Assembly: GCF_003344635.1 (NCBI RefSeq)
Contig: NZ_QPKK01000004.1
Coordinates: forward strand, 1 to 42,674
Length of the DNA stretch: 42,674 nucleotides
Reading direction: 5' to 3'
Source: Desertihabitans aurantiacus
GTDB taxonomy: Bacteria; Actinomycetota; Actinomycetes; Propionibacteriales; Propionibacteriaceae
Part shown: in pieces, positions 23,571 through 32,613 of the stretch
Layout: every line of letters starts with the position of its first letter
How positions within the stretch are numbered: the first letter of the stretch is position 1
Program-made: the position numbers and the translations under genes
The notes under the pieces: model-generated
What the model was told of the DNA's origin: nothing
Databases searched by the model: none
Seen by the model: only the letters and a program-made list of their open reading frames with translations

Positions 23571-23627
23571 CGCTGAGCAGCCGACGCTCGACGACCGGGC
23601 CCGACCAGGAGGACAGGGGAGCAGCGC

Positions 23628-25070
23628 GTGACCGAACCCTCCTCGGAGCTCACGTCACAGCACGCGATCGCCCAGGCCTGGTCGTACGTCCTCAACACCG
23701 CTCCGCGGGCGCAGCGTCCCTGGTTGCGGGCCACCAAGGCCCTCACCCTGCACGGCAGCACCCTGATGGTGGCGGTGCCGAACGACTTCACCCGGGACCA
23801 GATCGAGACCAAGCACCGCCACGACATCGAGGAACGGCTGTCGGACCACTACCAGCGTCCGACCCACCTCGCGCTGACCGTCGACACCCAGCTCGCCGAC
23901 GAGCAGCCGGTGCCGGCCGAGCTCGAGGACGCCCGTTTCCCGCTGGACGGCGCGGAGGACGAGCCGGCACCGGTCAGCGCCTTCGTCACCCGTGAGCCGG
24001 CCCCGCTGCACGCGGGTGCGGCCGCCCAGGGCGCGGCGCAGAGCCGGCTCAACCCGCAGTACACCTTCGAGAGCTTCGTCATCGGCTCCTCCAACCGCTT
24101 CGCCCACGCGGCGGCAGTGGCGGTCGCCGAGGCGCCGGGCAAGGCCTACAACCCGCTGCTCATCTACGGCGACTCCGGGCTGGGCAAGACCCACCTGCTG
24201 CACGCGCTCGGCCACTACGTGCGCAACTACTTCGACCGGGTCCGGGTGCGCTACGTCAGCACCGAGGAGCTGACCAACGACTTCATCAACGCGATCTCGG
24301 AGAACCGCACCGCCGAGTTCCGCCGGCGCTACCGCGACGTCGACGTGCTGCTGATCGACGACATCCAGTTCCTGGAGAGCAAGATCCAGACCCAGGAGGA
24401 GTTCTTCCACACCTTCAACACGCTGCACAACGCGCAGAAGCAGATCGTGATGACCTCGGACCGTCCGCCCAAGGCGCTGGAGGCGCTGGAGCCGCGTCTG
24501 CGCAGCCGGTTCGAGATGGGGCTGATCACCGACGTCCAGCCGCCCGACCTGGAGACGCGGATCGCGATCCTGCGGAAGAAGGCCTCCCAGGAGCGGCTGA
24601 CCGCGGGTCCGGACGTGCTGGAGTTCATCGCCAGCCGGATCCAGACCAACATCCGCGAGCTCGAGGGTGCGCTGATCCGGGTCACCGCCTTCGCCAGCCT
24701 CAACCGCCAGCCGGTGACGATGGAGCTGGCCGAGGAGGTGCTGCGCGACCTCATCCCGCCCGGCGGGGAGGCCGAGATCTCGATCCAGACCATCATCGCC
24801 ACCACCGCGGCCTACTTCGACCTGACGGTGGACGACGTCTGCGGGGCCAGCCGCACCCAGCAGCTGGTGCTGGCCCGCCAGATCGCGATGTACCTGTGCC
24901 GCGAGCTGACCGACTTCTCGCTGCCGAAGATCGGCTCGCAGTTCGGCCGCGACCACACCACGGTGATGCACGCCGACCGCAAGATCCGCACCCAGATGGC
25001 CGAGCGGCGCTCGACCTACAACCACGTCACCGAGGTGACCAACCGGATCAAGCAGGCCGCCCACCGCTGA
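23628..25070 (+). CDS. dnaA: Chromosomal replication initiator protein DnaA
   Basis: 480 residues, the AAA+ initiator that binds DnaA boxes and melts oriC. Domain I is residues 1-90, with a short acidic linker (90-140; in many actinobacteria domain II is much longer). The AAA+ core has Walker A GDSGLGKTH (181-189), Walker B LLIDDIQF (241-248) and sensor region SDRPPKALEALEPRLRSRF. Domain IV ends with the signature LPKIGSQFGRDHTTVMHADRKI. The start is GTG 23628 with AGGGGAG upstream. The box cluster at 23540-23570 suggests self-control. Confidence 0.98.
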   Translation: MTEPSSELTSQHAIAQAWSYVLNTAPRAQRPWLRATKALTLHGSTLMVAVPNDFTRDQIETKHRHDIEERLSDHYQRPTHLALTVDTQLADEQPVPAELEDARFPLDGAEDEPAPVSAFVTREPAPLHAGAAAQGAAQSRLNPQYTFESFVIGSSNRFAHAAAVAVAEAPGKAYNPLLIYGDSGLGKTHLLHALGHYVRNYFDRVRVRYVSTEELTNDFINAISENRTAEFRRRYRDVDVLLIDDIQFLESKIQTQEEFFHTFNTLHNAQKQIVMTSDRPPKALEALEPRLRSRFEMGLITDVQPPDLETRIAILRKKASQERLTAGPDVLEFIASRIQTNIRELEGALIRVTAFASLNRQPVTMELAEEVLRDLIPPGGEAEISIQTIIATTAAYFDLTVDDVCGASRTQQLVLARQIAMYLCRELTDFSLPKIGSQFGRDHTTVMHADRKIRTQMAERRSTYNHVTEVTNRIKQAAHR

Positions 25071-25082
25071 GGGCGGTCCGGC

Positions 25083-25955
25083 TCAGTCCTCCAGCCGCAG
25101 CCCCGCGGCCGCCTCCTCCACGGCCGCGACCAGGTCGACGCGCTCCTGCGGCACCGCGCTGAACCAGTAGCCGTCGACGTCGGCGTCCACCACCACGATC
25201 CGCACCACCGACCCCGTGGTCCGCAGCCGGGGGTGCTCGAAGGTGATCCGGGCGTCCAGCTGGTACGCCCGGGCGCCGTCGACGGTGACCGGGCGGACGG
25301 TGCTCTCGGCCACCGCGACGTCCACGCTGGTGTAGAAGCTGCTGCTGAGCACGCACTGCAGCAGCAGCTCCGGCGCCTGGGCGGGGTCGGCGATCGTGCC
25401 GAGCACCAGCTCGCCCACCTCGGCCGAGGACTGCCAGGGCAGCTCCTCCTCCACCATCCGCAGCGTCGTCACCCGGGACGCCCGCCCGTGCGGGAAGCGG
25501 ACGCTGCTCGTCGGTGCCCCCCAGCCGGGGATGCGCGGGAACGACAGCGGCCCGCCGTGCACCCGTCCGGGATCCGACGCGGCCGGCAGGGACCCACCGG
25601 TGGCCGGTTCACAGGCCTCCGCCTCCGACGGGGTGGTCGGGCCGGCGTCGGGGGTCGGGGTCGGCGGCGGGGTGGTGACCTCGTCCCAGGCGCTCACCGT
25701 GGGCCGCGGCGCGCTCACCGACGGCCCCGACGTCCGTAGCCCGACGACGAGCAGCAGACCGCCGACCAGCGCCGCCGCCAGCACCACCGCGACGAGGACC
25801 ACCAGCCACGACCGGCGAGCCCGCGCGGGGTGCGCGGAGGCCGGTGCCGGTCGGTGCGGGTCGGTGGTGGTGTGCCGGGTCCAGCGGGTCCCGTCGAACC
25901 ACCGGTAGCCCCCGTTCGGTCGGGAGGGATCGGGGTACCAGCCGGGAACAGCCAT
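25083..25955 (-). CDS. DUF2510 single-pass membrane protein
   Basis: A 290-residue protein. The first 30 residues form a DUF2510 domain (GWYPDPSRPNGGYRWFDGTRWTRHT), a Trp-rich actinobacterial module found at the cytoplasmic end of membrane proteins. Residues of about 49-72 are a membrane helix (WLVVLVAVVLAAALVGGLLLV). A Pro/Thr-rich linker (80-125) leads to an extracytoplasmic domain of about 160 residues with two cysteines (EACEP and LQCVLSS). Function unknown. It is inserted between dnaA and the main oriC gap on the opposite strand, converging on dnaA with only 12 nt between stops. Its start faces the origin. Confidence 0.85.
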   Translation of the reverse strand: MAVPGWYPDPSRPNGGYRWFDGTRWTRHTTTDPHRPAPASAHPARARRSWLVVLVAVVLAAALVGGLLLVVGLRTSGPSVSAPRPTVSAWDEVTTPPPTPTPDAGPTTPSEAEACEPATGGSLPAASDPGRVHGGPLSFPRIPGWGAPTSSVRFPHGRASRVTTLRMVEEELPWQSSAEVGELVLGTIADPAQAPELLLQCVLSSSFYTSVDVAVAESTVRPVTVDGARAYQLDARITFEHPRLRTTGSVVRIVVVDADVDGYWFSAVPQERVDLVAAVEEAAAGLRLED

Positions 25956-26051
25956 GCGCGGCACCGTAGCCCTCCGACGTGCCACCCCTGGTCCGCGACG
26001 CAGCCGGTCGGACCAGCATCCGATGTGGTCTGAATTGCACCAGTGGAACTC

Positions 26052-26323
26052 TTACCCACAGCCTGTGTGCACAACTGTGGAAAACCCCCGGGACGTCCAC
26101 ACCGGGACGTCGTCGGCTGGGGACCTGGACCGACCCCCGCCCACGCGGACCACAGATCCTCCCCGTGTAGTTCGTCGTTCTCCCCACCGGCATCCACGAG
26201 CCCGGTTCCGCGCTGACCAGGGGAGACGGGCGTTGTCCACAGGATCCACAGCGGTGATGACGAAGACGAACTGATCCATGCTCCAAGTCATTCGAAGTCT
26301 GGGAGCCCGCTCGCTGTGCACAA
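26052..26323. other. oriC: Origin of replication (oriC)
   Basis: The 509-bp gap 25956-26464 before dnaN holds a cluster of DnaA boxes. They are TTACCCACA 26052-26060, TGTGCACAA 26066-26074, TGTGGAAAA 26076-26084 (both reversed), a weak ACGTCCACA 26093-26101, TTGTCCACA 26233-26241 (perfect), GGATCCACA 26242-26250, and TGTGCACAA 26315-26323 (reversed). A relatively AT-rich stretch at 26262-26300 is a candidate unwinding region. No convincing reading frame is present. The position next to dnaN, the box density and the neighbouring parABS make the call strong; exact limits are not defined by sequence alone. Confidence 0.85.
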
Positions 26324-26464
26324 CACCGGTGCGCCCGGAGCGGCTTTCCCCCCGCTCCCGCGCCTCGCTAGAGTCACCTCACGATCTCGGCCCCGGTCGC
26401 GTGATCTGCTTGCCTGCGCCTCGGAACACCCCGTGATCGACGCGCCTGCGGTTCGAGGAGGACC

Positions 26465-27646
26465 ATGAAGATTCGACTGGAACGAGACGTTCTCGCCGAA
26501 GCCGTGCAGTGGGCTGCCCGCAGCCTGCCCACCCGGCCGAGCGTGCCGATCCTGGCCGGTCTGCTGCTCCGCACCGGAGGCGGTGAGGAGGGCACCGAGT
26601 CGGTGGTGCTGTCGAGCTTCGACTACGAGACCTCCACCCAGGTGCACGCGCGTGCCACCGTCACCGACGAGGGCCAGGCCCTGGTGTCGGGACGTCTGCT
26701 GGCCGACATCTGCCGCTCGCTGCCCAACAAGCCGGTCGACATCAGCACCGCGGACTCGCGGATGGAGCTGATCTGCGGCAGCGCCCGTTTCACCCTGCAG
26801 ACGCTGCCGGTGGCCGACTACCCCAACCTGCCGACGATGCCGGAGCAGACCGGCACCATCGCCAGCGACGAGTTCGCCCGCGCGGTCTCCCAGGTGGTGG
26901 TCGCCGCCGGCCGCGACGAGCTGCTCCCGGTCTTCACCGGCGTCCGGATGGAGATCGACGGCGAGACCGTCTCGCTGCTGGCCACCGACCGCTACCGGAT
27001 GGCGCTCAAGGAGCTGACCTGGTCCCCGGCCAACCCGTCGGCCGGCGGTGCGGCGCTGGTGCCGGCCAAGGTGCTGGCCGACACCGCACGCTCGATGACC
27101 GCCGGCGAGACCGTCTCGATCAGCCTGTCCGCCGCCTCCCAGGGTGACGGCCTGATCGGGTTCCAGGGCACCGGTTCGGGCGGGGAGCGCGAGACCACCA
27201 CCCGGCTGCTGGACGGGGAGTTCCCCAAGGTCCGGCACCTGATGAGCATCCAGCCGCAGCTGACCGTGCGCGGCAACACCGCCGAGATCATCGACGCCGC
27301 CAAGCGGGTGGCGCTGGTCGCCGAGCGCAACACCCCGCTGCGGATGCTCATCGGCGACGGCAGCATCACCCTGGAGGCCGCCACCGGCGACCAGGCGCAG
27401 GCCTCGGAGGCGCTGGAGGCGACCATCGACCTGCACGGCTCGGCCGAGCCGTCGCTGGACGCCGCCGGGTTCAACCCGAACTACCTGCTGGACGCCCTCG
27501 GCGCCCTGGACGCGCCCTACGTCGACTTCGCCTTCACCGCGCCCGGCAAGCCCTGCCTGCTCACCGGCCTGGCCGAGCTGGACGGTGAGCCGCAGACCGA
27601 CTACCGCCACGTCATCATGCTGATGCGGCTGCCGGCGACCCGCTGA
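26465..27646 (+). CDS. dnaN: DNA polymerase III beta sliding clamp
   Basis: A 393-residue clamp made of three similar domains (about residues 1-125, 130-255 and 260-393), starting MKIRLERDVLAEAVQWAARSLPTRPSVPILAG. Motifs such as TDRYRMALKE and FNPNYLLDALGALDAPYVDFAFTAPGKP, with the C-terminal YRHVIMLMRLP, are family-typical. It tethers polymerase III to DNA and recruits repair factors. It directly follows oriC. TAGAGT at 26369-26374 may be part of its promoter, but no good -35 accompanies it. Confidence 0.98.
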   Translation: MKIRLERDVLAEAVQWAARSLPTRPSVPILAGLLLRTGGGEEGTESVVLSSFDYETSTQVHARATVTDEGQALVSGRLLADICRSLPNKPVDISTADSRMELICGSARFTLQTLPVADYPNLPTMPEQTGTIASDEFARAVSQVVVAAGRDELLPVFTGVRMEIDGETVSLLATDRYRMALKELTWSPANPSAGGAALVPAKVLADTARSMTAGETVSISLSAASQGDGLIGFQGTGSGGERETTTRLLDGEFPKVRHLMSIQPQLTVRGNTAEIIDAAKRVALVAERNTPLRMLIGDGSITLEAATGDQAQASEALEATIDLHGSAEPSLDAAGFNPNYLLDALGALDAPYVDFAFTAPGKPCLLTGLAELDGEPQTDYRHVIMLMRLPATR

Positions 27647-27723
27647 GCGCGGGCGCCCGCGGGCAGGGCCCCGACCGATCCACCACGACGATCCGCGACA
27701 CCACACAGGAGCGAGGGCGAGAC

Positions 27724-28674
27724 ATGCAGCTGGGACTGATCGGGCTGGGCAAGATGGGTGGCAACATGCGCGACCGTCTGCGCGCGGCCGGCCACACCGT
27801 GATCGGCTACGACACCAACCCCGACATCTCCGACGCCACCACCGTGGCCGACATGGTGGAGCAGCTGACCGAGAGCCCGCGGGTGGTCTGGGTGATGGTC
27901 CCGGTCAAGGCGGTGCGCCCGGTGCTGGAGGAGCTGTCCGATCTGCTCGGCGAGGGCGATGTCGTCATCGACGGCGGCAACTCGAAGTGGATCAACGACC
28001 ACCACAACGCCGAGCTGCTGGGCGGGCGCGGGATCGGCTACCTCGACTGCGGGGTCTCCGGCGGGGTCTGGGGCAAGGACCTGGGGTATGCGCTGATGTG
28101 CGGAGGCTCCACCGAGGACGTCGCCAAGGCCCAGCCGATCTTCGACGCGCTGAAGCCGCCGGGGGAGTTCGGCTTCGTGCACGCCGGCGGGGTGGGTGCG
28201 GGGCACTTCGCGAAGATGGTCCACAACGGCATCGAGTACGCGATCATGCAGGCCTACGCCGAGGGCTGGGAGCTGCTGGCCGCCTCCGGTGAGGTGACCG
28301 ACGTCCCGGCGGTGTTCGAGTCGTGGCGTGAGGGCACCGTGATCCGCTCCTGGCTGCTCGACCTGGCCGTCAACGCCCTCAAGGAGGACCCGAACCTCGA
28401 CAAGATCCGCGGCTACGCCGAGGACTCCGGTGAGGGCCGCTGGACGGTGGAGGCGGCGATCGACCTGGCCGTGCCGGCCCCGGCGATTTCGGCGTCGCTG
28501 TTCGCCCGCTTCGCCTCCCGCCAGGACGACTCGCCGGCGATGAAGATGGTGGCCGCGATGCGCAACCAGTTCGGCGGGCACGCGGTGCTGGCCGAGCACG
28601 CCGGCCAGGACCCCGACACCCTCACCGACACCAGCGAGTCCGGCCCCGGCGCCCAGGGCGAGAGCCGCACCTGA
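27724..28674 (+). CDS. gnd: 6-phosphogluconate dehydrogenase, short NAD+-type, decarboxylating
   Basis: A 316-residue form of 6-phosphogluconate dehydrogenase; the classical NADP+ enzyme has about 470 residues. The nucleotide fold starts [17 protein letters not shown], with an acidic residue after the second strand (GYDTN) that favours NAD+. Catalytic segments are [20 protein letters not shown] and [21 protein letters not shown], which holds the substrate-binding lysine region. It converts 6-phosphogluconate to ribulose-5-phosphate and CO2. Its place between dnaN and recF is a known actinobacterial arrangement. A repeat array follows its stop. Confidence 0.94.
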   Translation: MQLGLIGLGKMGGNMRDRLRAAGHTVIGYDTNPDISDATTVADMVEQLTESPRVVWVMVPVKAVRPVLEELSDLLGEGDVVIDGGNSKWINDHHNAELLGGRGIGYLDCGVSGGVWGKDLGYALMCGGSTEDVAKAQPIFDALKPPGEFGFVHAGGVGAGHFAKMVHNGIEYAIMQAYAEGWELLAASGEVTDVPAVFESWREGTVIRSWLLDLAVNALKEDPNLDKIRGYAEDSGEGRWTVEAAIDLAVPAPAISASLFARFASRQDDSPAMKMVAAMRNQFGGHAVLAEHAGQDPDTLTDTSESGPGAQGESRT

Positions 28675-28723
28675 CCCGTGCGGGCCCAGCAGCGCAGGGT
28701 GGTGTCGTCCGCCGACCCGACCA

Positions 28724-28854
28724 CAACGCCCTGAGCCGTCCCACCCAGCGCCTCTGCCGTCCCACCCAGCGCCTCTGCCGTCCCACCCAGCGCCTCTGCC
28801 GTCCCACCCAGCGCCTCTGCCGTCCCACCCAGCGCCCTGAGCCTGTCGAAGGGC
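28724..28854. repeat. 21-bp tandem array capped by an interspersed repeat (gnd-recF gap)
   Basis: Four exact 21-bp units (28736-28819) and partial units at both ends share the sequence CAGCGCC..TG..CCGTCCCACC. The array ends in the 25-bp element beginning CAGCGCCCTGAGCC and ending TGTCGAAGGGC (28830-28854), which can form a GCCCT/AGGGC hairpin. A degenerate copy (CAACGCCCTGAGCC) opens the array at 28724. The same element occurs at 30125-30149, exactly, and at 39607-39631 with three changes. Confidence 0.85.
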
Positions 28855-28934
28855 GGGTCACCAGCACACCCCGCGCGCTAAGGTCTCGGTCCACGTCGGT
28901 ACCAGCCCGCGAGGGTTCGCGTCGAAGGGGGATC

Positions 28935-30074
28935 GTGTTCGTCGACCACCTGACCCTCGCCGACTTCCGCTCCTACTCCCACGTCGAGCTGGAGCTGGCG
29001 GCCGGCGTGACGACGTTCGTCGGCGCCAACGGGCAGGGCAAGACCAACCTGGTGGAGGCGGTGGAGTACCTGTCCACGCTGTCCTCGCACCGGGTCGCCT
29101 CCGACGTCCCGCTGGTGCGGGCCGGGGCGGAGCGGGCCGTGGTGCGCACCCGGGTGCGGGCCGGCGCCGACGACGACCGCGCGCTGGTGCTGGAGCTGGA
29201 GATCACCCCGGGCCGGGCGAACAAGGCCCGGCTCAACCGGTCGCCGCTGCGCAGCCCGCGCGAGCTGGTGGGGGCGCTGCGGACGGTGGTGTTCAGCCCC
29301 GAGGACCTCGCCGTGGTCAAGGGCGACCCGGCCGAGCGGCGCCGGTTCATCGACTCGCTGGTGGTCGGCCGCTGGCCGCGGCTGGCGGGGGTGAAGGCCG
29401 ACTACGAGCGGGTGCTGCGCCAGCGCAACACCCTGCTCAAGTCGCTCTCGGGTCGCAGCCGGGCGATGGCGGAGGCCGCCGGGACGCTGGAGGTCTGGGA
29501 CGACTCCCTGGTGCGGCTGGGCGCGGAGCTGGTGCACGCACGGATGCAGTCGCTGGCCGACCTCGCCCCGTTCTGCGCCCAGTGGTACGCCGACATCGCC
29601 CCGACCAACAACGTCGCCACCGCCCGGTACCAGACCGCGGTGCTGCCCGCCGAGCGCGAGCCGGACGTCCCGGGTCGCGACCAGCTGGCCGAGGCGATGG
29701 CCGCGGAGCTGCGGCGGCGGCGCGGGGACGAGCTGCAGCGCGGGCTGACGCTGGTCGGGCCGCACCGTGACGACGTGGTGCTCAGTCTGGGCGAGCTGCC
29801 GGCGCGCGGGTACGCCAGCCACGGCGAGTCCTGGTCCTACGCGCTGTCGTTGCGGCTCGGGGCGGCGGCGCTGCTGCGCAGCGAGGACGTCCAGCCGGTG
29901 CTCATCCTGGACGACGTCTTCGCCGAGCTCGACGCCACCCGGCGCCAGCGGCTGGCGGCCGGGGTCGGCGAGGCCGAGCAGGTGCTGGTCACCGCGGCCG
30001 TCGCCGAGGACGTCCCGGCCGAGCTGGACGGCCACCGGTTCCGGGTCGGCGGCGGGGAGGTGGTCGCGGCATGA
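28935..30074 (+). CDS. recF: DNA replication and repair protein RecF
   Basis: A 379-residue SMC-like ATPase that works with RecO and RecR to load RecA on gapped DNA. Walker A is [16 protein letters not shown] (about residues 28-43), the signature [10 protein letters not shown] lies near the C-terminus, and Walker B is [19 protein letters not shown]. The GTG at 28935 follows GAAGGGGGA. Its stop overlaps the dciA ATG by 4 nt (ATGA). Confidence 0.96.
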   Translation: MFVDHLTLADFRSYSHVELELAAGVTTFVGANGQGKTNLVEAVEYLSTLSSHRVASDVPLVRAGAERAVVRTRVRAGADDDRALVLELEITPGRANKARLNRSPLRSPRELVGALRTVVFSPEDLAVVKGDPAERRRFIDSLVVGRWPRLAGVKADYERVLRQRNTLLKSLSGRSRAMAEAAGTLEVWDDSLVRLGAELVHARMQSLADLAPFCAQWYADIAPTNNVATARYQTAVLPAEREPDVPGRDQLAEAMAAELRRRRGDELQRGLTLVGPHRDDVVLSLGELPARGYASHGESWSYALSLRLGAAALLRSEDVQPVLILDDVFAELDATRRQRLAAGVGEAEQVLVTAAVAEDVPAELDGHRFRVGGGEVVAA

Positions 30075-30667
30075 CCGACCCCCAGCGCCCTGACCCCGAC
30101 CCCCAGCGCCCTGACCCCGACCCCCAGCGCCCTGAGCCTGTCGAAGGGCCCCCCACCGAGCCGACCCCAGCCGACGACCACGACGACACCGGTCTCGACC
30201 TGGCCCGCAGCATCAGCCGCCAGGTGCGGGGGGTGTCCGGACCGTCCCGCCGGCGCCGGCCGCGGCGGAGGCCGACCGACCCGCAGTCCTCCGGTGCCCG
30301 GCCCGACGGACGCGACCCCCAGCTGCTCGGTGCGGCGATGGAGGCGCTGTTCGAGCGGCAGGGGTGGACGACCACGGTCAACCTGCACCTGCTGCTCGGC
30401 CGCTGGCCCAGCCTGGTCGGCGAGGTCAACGCCGAGCACTCCTGGCCCGAGCGCTACGCCGACCAGGTGCTCACCGTGCGCGCGGACTCGACCGCCTGGG
30501 CCACCTCGCTGCGCACCATGGCGCCCCAGCTGGTGGCCCGGCTGAACGAGGCGCTCGGCCAGGGCACCGTCACCCGGATCACCGTGCTCGGCCCGGACGT
30601 CCCCAGCTGGAAGCACGGCCGGCGCAGCATCCGCGGCGCCCGCGGCCCCCGCGACACCTATGGCTGA
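30071..30667 (+). CDS. dciA: DciA-family (DUF721) replication protein
   Basis: A 198-residue protein. The DUF721/DciA core is at about residues 70-180 ([54 protein letters not shown] in outline), with a KH-like fold. DciA is the ancestral loader of the replicative helicase DnaB in bacteria without DnaC/DnaI. The first ~26 residues are unusual: repeated D-P-Q-R-P-D-P units followed by QRPEPVEG, encoded by an interspersed repeat and its 21-bp tandem derivatives lying in frame. The ATG overlaps the recF stop. Confidence 0.92.
   Translation: MTDPQRPDPDPQRPDPDPQRPEPVEGPPTEPTPADDHDDTGLDLARSISRQVRGVSGPSRRRRPRRRPTDPQSSGARPDGRDPQLLGAAMEALFERQGWTTTVNLHLLLGRWPSLVGEVNAEHSWPERYADQVLTVRADSTAWATSLRTMAPQLVARLNEALGQGTVTRITVLGPDVPSWKHGRRSIRGARGPRDTYG
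30083..30149 (+). repeat. Interspersed repeat with 21-bp tandem units inside dciA
   Basis: Two 21-bp units (30083-30103 and 30104-30124, starting CAGCGCCCTGACCCC) are followed by the 25-bp element (30125-30149) also found at 28830-28854. All are in frame with dciA, and 21 bp equals seven codons, so expansion would not shift the frame. Confidence 0.85.
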
Positions 30668-30693
30668 GCGCAGGCCGGGCAGATGAGCCCGCG

Positions 30694-32613
30694 GTGAGGA
30701 CGGTGGCCGAGGTCGGGCTCGAGGCGGCCCGGCTGGGTACGGGGGCGCTGCGCCTCTGGGGGCGGCTGTGGCCGCAGCTGATCGGCGTCCTGCTGCTCGG
30801 CTGGGCGGGCCGGCACGGGGCCCTGCTGCTGTCGGCCGAGGTGACCGACGAGTGGCCGTGGCTGGTGGTGCCGACCGTCGCCCTCGGTCTGGTGGCGGTG
30901 GCGGCCAGCACCGTGGTCGCGCTGCGCCTGGCGGCCACCTCGCTGGGGGTGGAGCGGCTGCTGCAGGCCGCCGGGGAGGCGGCCGACCCCGACGACCGCG
31001 ACCGGAGCCCGCTCCGCCTGCTCACCGTGGTGCTGCTGCCGTTCCTGGCCGTCTACACCGCGTTCGGCCACGCCGAGAGCCTGGCCGGCACGCTGGTCAA
31101 CACCACCCAGCTGGCCCAGGGGCTCGGCGCGCCGGTGCTGGTCGCGCTCGACCCGACCGGCAGCGGCTGGACGGTTCTCGGGGTGTCGGCCGCACTGATC
31201 GCTCTGTTCCTGCTGCGGCGGGTGGTGGACCGGGCCTACCGGCGGACCGGACAGGCGCTGCTGGGACTGCTCACCGTCCTCGTCGAGGCCTGCTTCCTCT
31301 TCCTCGTGCTGCTCAGCGGCTTCCGCGTCCTGGAGCTGCTGCGGTCGTGGTGGTCCGAGCGCCGGCTGCTCGGCTGGTGGTCCGAGCTCTGGGCCGACCT
31401 GGCCGCCGGCTTCGCCGTCCTGCGGGTGGACCTGCCGGCCGTGTGGGACCGGACGGTCGAGCTGTGGTCGACGCTGCTGTGGCCGGTGCTGTGGGAGCGG
31501 CTGAGCGAGCCGGTCGCCTGGTTGGCGCTGGCCGCCCTGGTGTTCGGCTCGCGGGTGCTCAGCCTGGCCGACGTGTGGCAGCGGATGGCGGAGTCCGCCC
31601 CGGCCGCGGTGGCCCGTCCCCGTCTGCGTGACCGGCTGCACCGGGCGGCGGCCTCGGCGACCGGCGTCCGCCGGGTGGCGCTGCAGGTGCAGCAGGTGCT
31701 GCTCGGCGACGTCGACGACAAGTACCTGCCGACCTGGCAGTCGCTGCGGCTGGTGCTGCGGGCCGGGCTCGGGCTGCTCGGCGGCTACCTGGTGGCGTTC
31801 ACCGCGCTGCAGCTGCTGGCGCTGGTCCTCGACCATCTGCTGACCCGCCTGGTCGGGCCGTCCGATGTGGGGTTGTGGGCGCTGCTGCAGCCCTTCCTCA
31901 CCCTGGACGGTGACGTCCTGGTGATGTCGTTGCAGGTGAGCCTGCTGGCGGTCGCCTTCTCCTCCGCGCTCTCGCGGTTCGCCGTCCGGGCCGGCGCGGT
32001 CCCGGCGACGACCGCGCCCGCCGGTCTGCGGCCGTCCACCCGGGTGGGGGCGGTGGGGCGGCTCGGGGTGGTGGTGCTGCTGTGCACGGTGCTCGGGCTG
32101 GCGACCGTGGTGCTGCGCCAGCAGGACGAGGCGCTGGTGGTCCGGGCCGCGGTGGGCCAGACGGCCGACGTGTCGGGCCGGGTGGTGACGGTGTCGGCAC
32201 CCCGCTTCGGCCAACGGCTGCTCCGCGAGGGTGGCCAGGAGGTCGAGGCCGTCTCCGAGCTGGCGGTCGTGGTCGTCCCGGTCGAGCTGGTGGCACCGGG
32301 ACCAGCCGGTGCACCGGTGACCGCCCGGCTGGTCGGCGACGGGCGGCGCTACGACCCGCAGTTCGGGCTGGGCCAGCTGGATGCCGATGCCGGGTACCGC
32401 ACGCGCGGCACCTTCGTCTTCGAGGTCGACCCCGTCGACATCGCTCCCGGGCTGCGGGTCGAGGTGCGTCCGCTGGAGATCTACCGCGGCTACAACGCCG
32501 AGCTGCGGGTCGACCTCGGTCTGGACGCGGCCACCGCGCTGCAGCACCGGCGCGACCTGGTCGACGCCCAGGTCGAGTGCCTGCCCACACCGGTCACCGA
32601 GGGGCTGCGATGA
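30694..32613 (+). CDS. Module protein A1: large polytopic membrane protein, unknown function
   Basis: Not recognised. 639 residues with about 8-9 hydrophobic segments (near 27-47, 56-80, 108-128, 161-176, 186-210, 272-292, 352-380, 405-430 and 456-476). A C-terminal extracytoplasmic domain follows at about 480-639, rich in beta-type sequence. Conserved with the paralogue at 33989-35926 are LWPQLIG, LLPFLAVYTAFG, a LTVLVEACFLFL-like helix, GDVDDKYLPTWQSLRLVLRAG (about 338-358) and VDLGLD near the end. The GTG at 30694 is the likely start, 26 nt after dciA. The stop overlaps the ATG of B1. It resembles no transporter family known to me, and no ATPase or protease motif is visible. Confidence 0.75.
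   Translation: MRTVAEVGLEAARLGTGALRLWGRLWPQLIGVLLLGWAGRHGALLLSAEVTDEWPWLVVPTVALGLVAVAASTVVALRLAATSLGVERLLQAAGEAADPDDRDRSPLRLLTVVLLPFLAVYTAFGHAESLAGTLVNTTQLAQGLGAPVLVALDPTGSGWTVLGVSAALIALFLLRRVVDRAYRRTGQALLGLLTVLVEACFLFLVLLSGFRVLELLRSWWSERRLLGWWSELWADLAAGFAVLRVDLPAVWDRTVELWSTLLWPVLWERLSEPVAWLALAALVFGSRVLSLADVWQRMAESAPAAVARPRLRDRLHRAAASATGVRRVALQVQQVLLGDVDDKYLPTWQSLRLVLRAGLGLLGGYLVAFTALQLLALVLDHLLTRLVGPSDVGLWALLQPFLTLDGDVLVMSLQVSLLAVAFSSALSRFAVRAGAVPATTAPAGLRPSTRVGAVGRLGVVVLLCTVLGLATVVLRQQDEALVVRAAVGQTADVSGRVVTVSAPRFGQRLLREGGQEVEAVSELAVVVVPVELVAPGPAGAPVTARLVGDGRRYDPQFGLGQLDADAGYRTRGTFVFEVDPVDIAPGLRVEVRPLEIYRGYNAELRVDLGLDAATALQHRRDLVDAQVECLPTPVTEGLR

Noticed and set aside
27649-27660. The palindrome GCGGGCGCCCGC after dnaN as a terminator
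   Set aside because: There is almost no loop and no U-tract, and the sequence type is frequent by chance at this G+C content.
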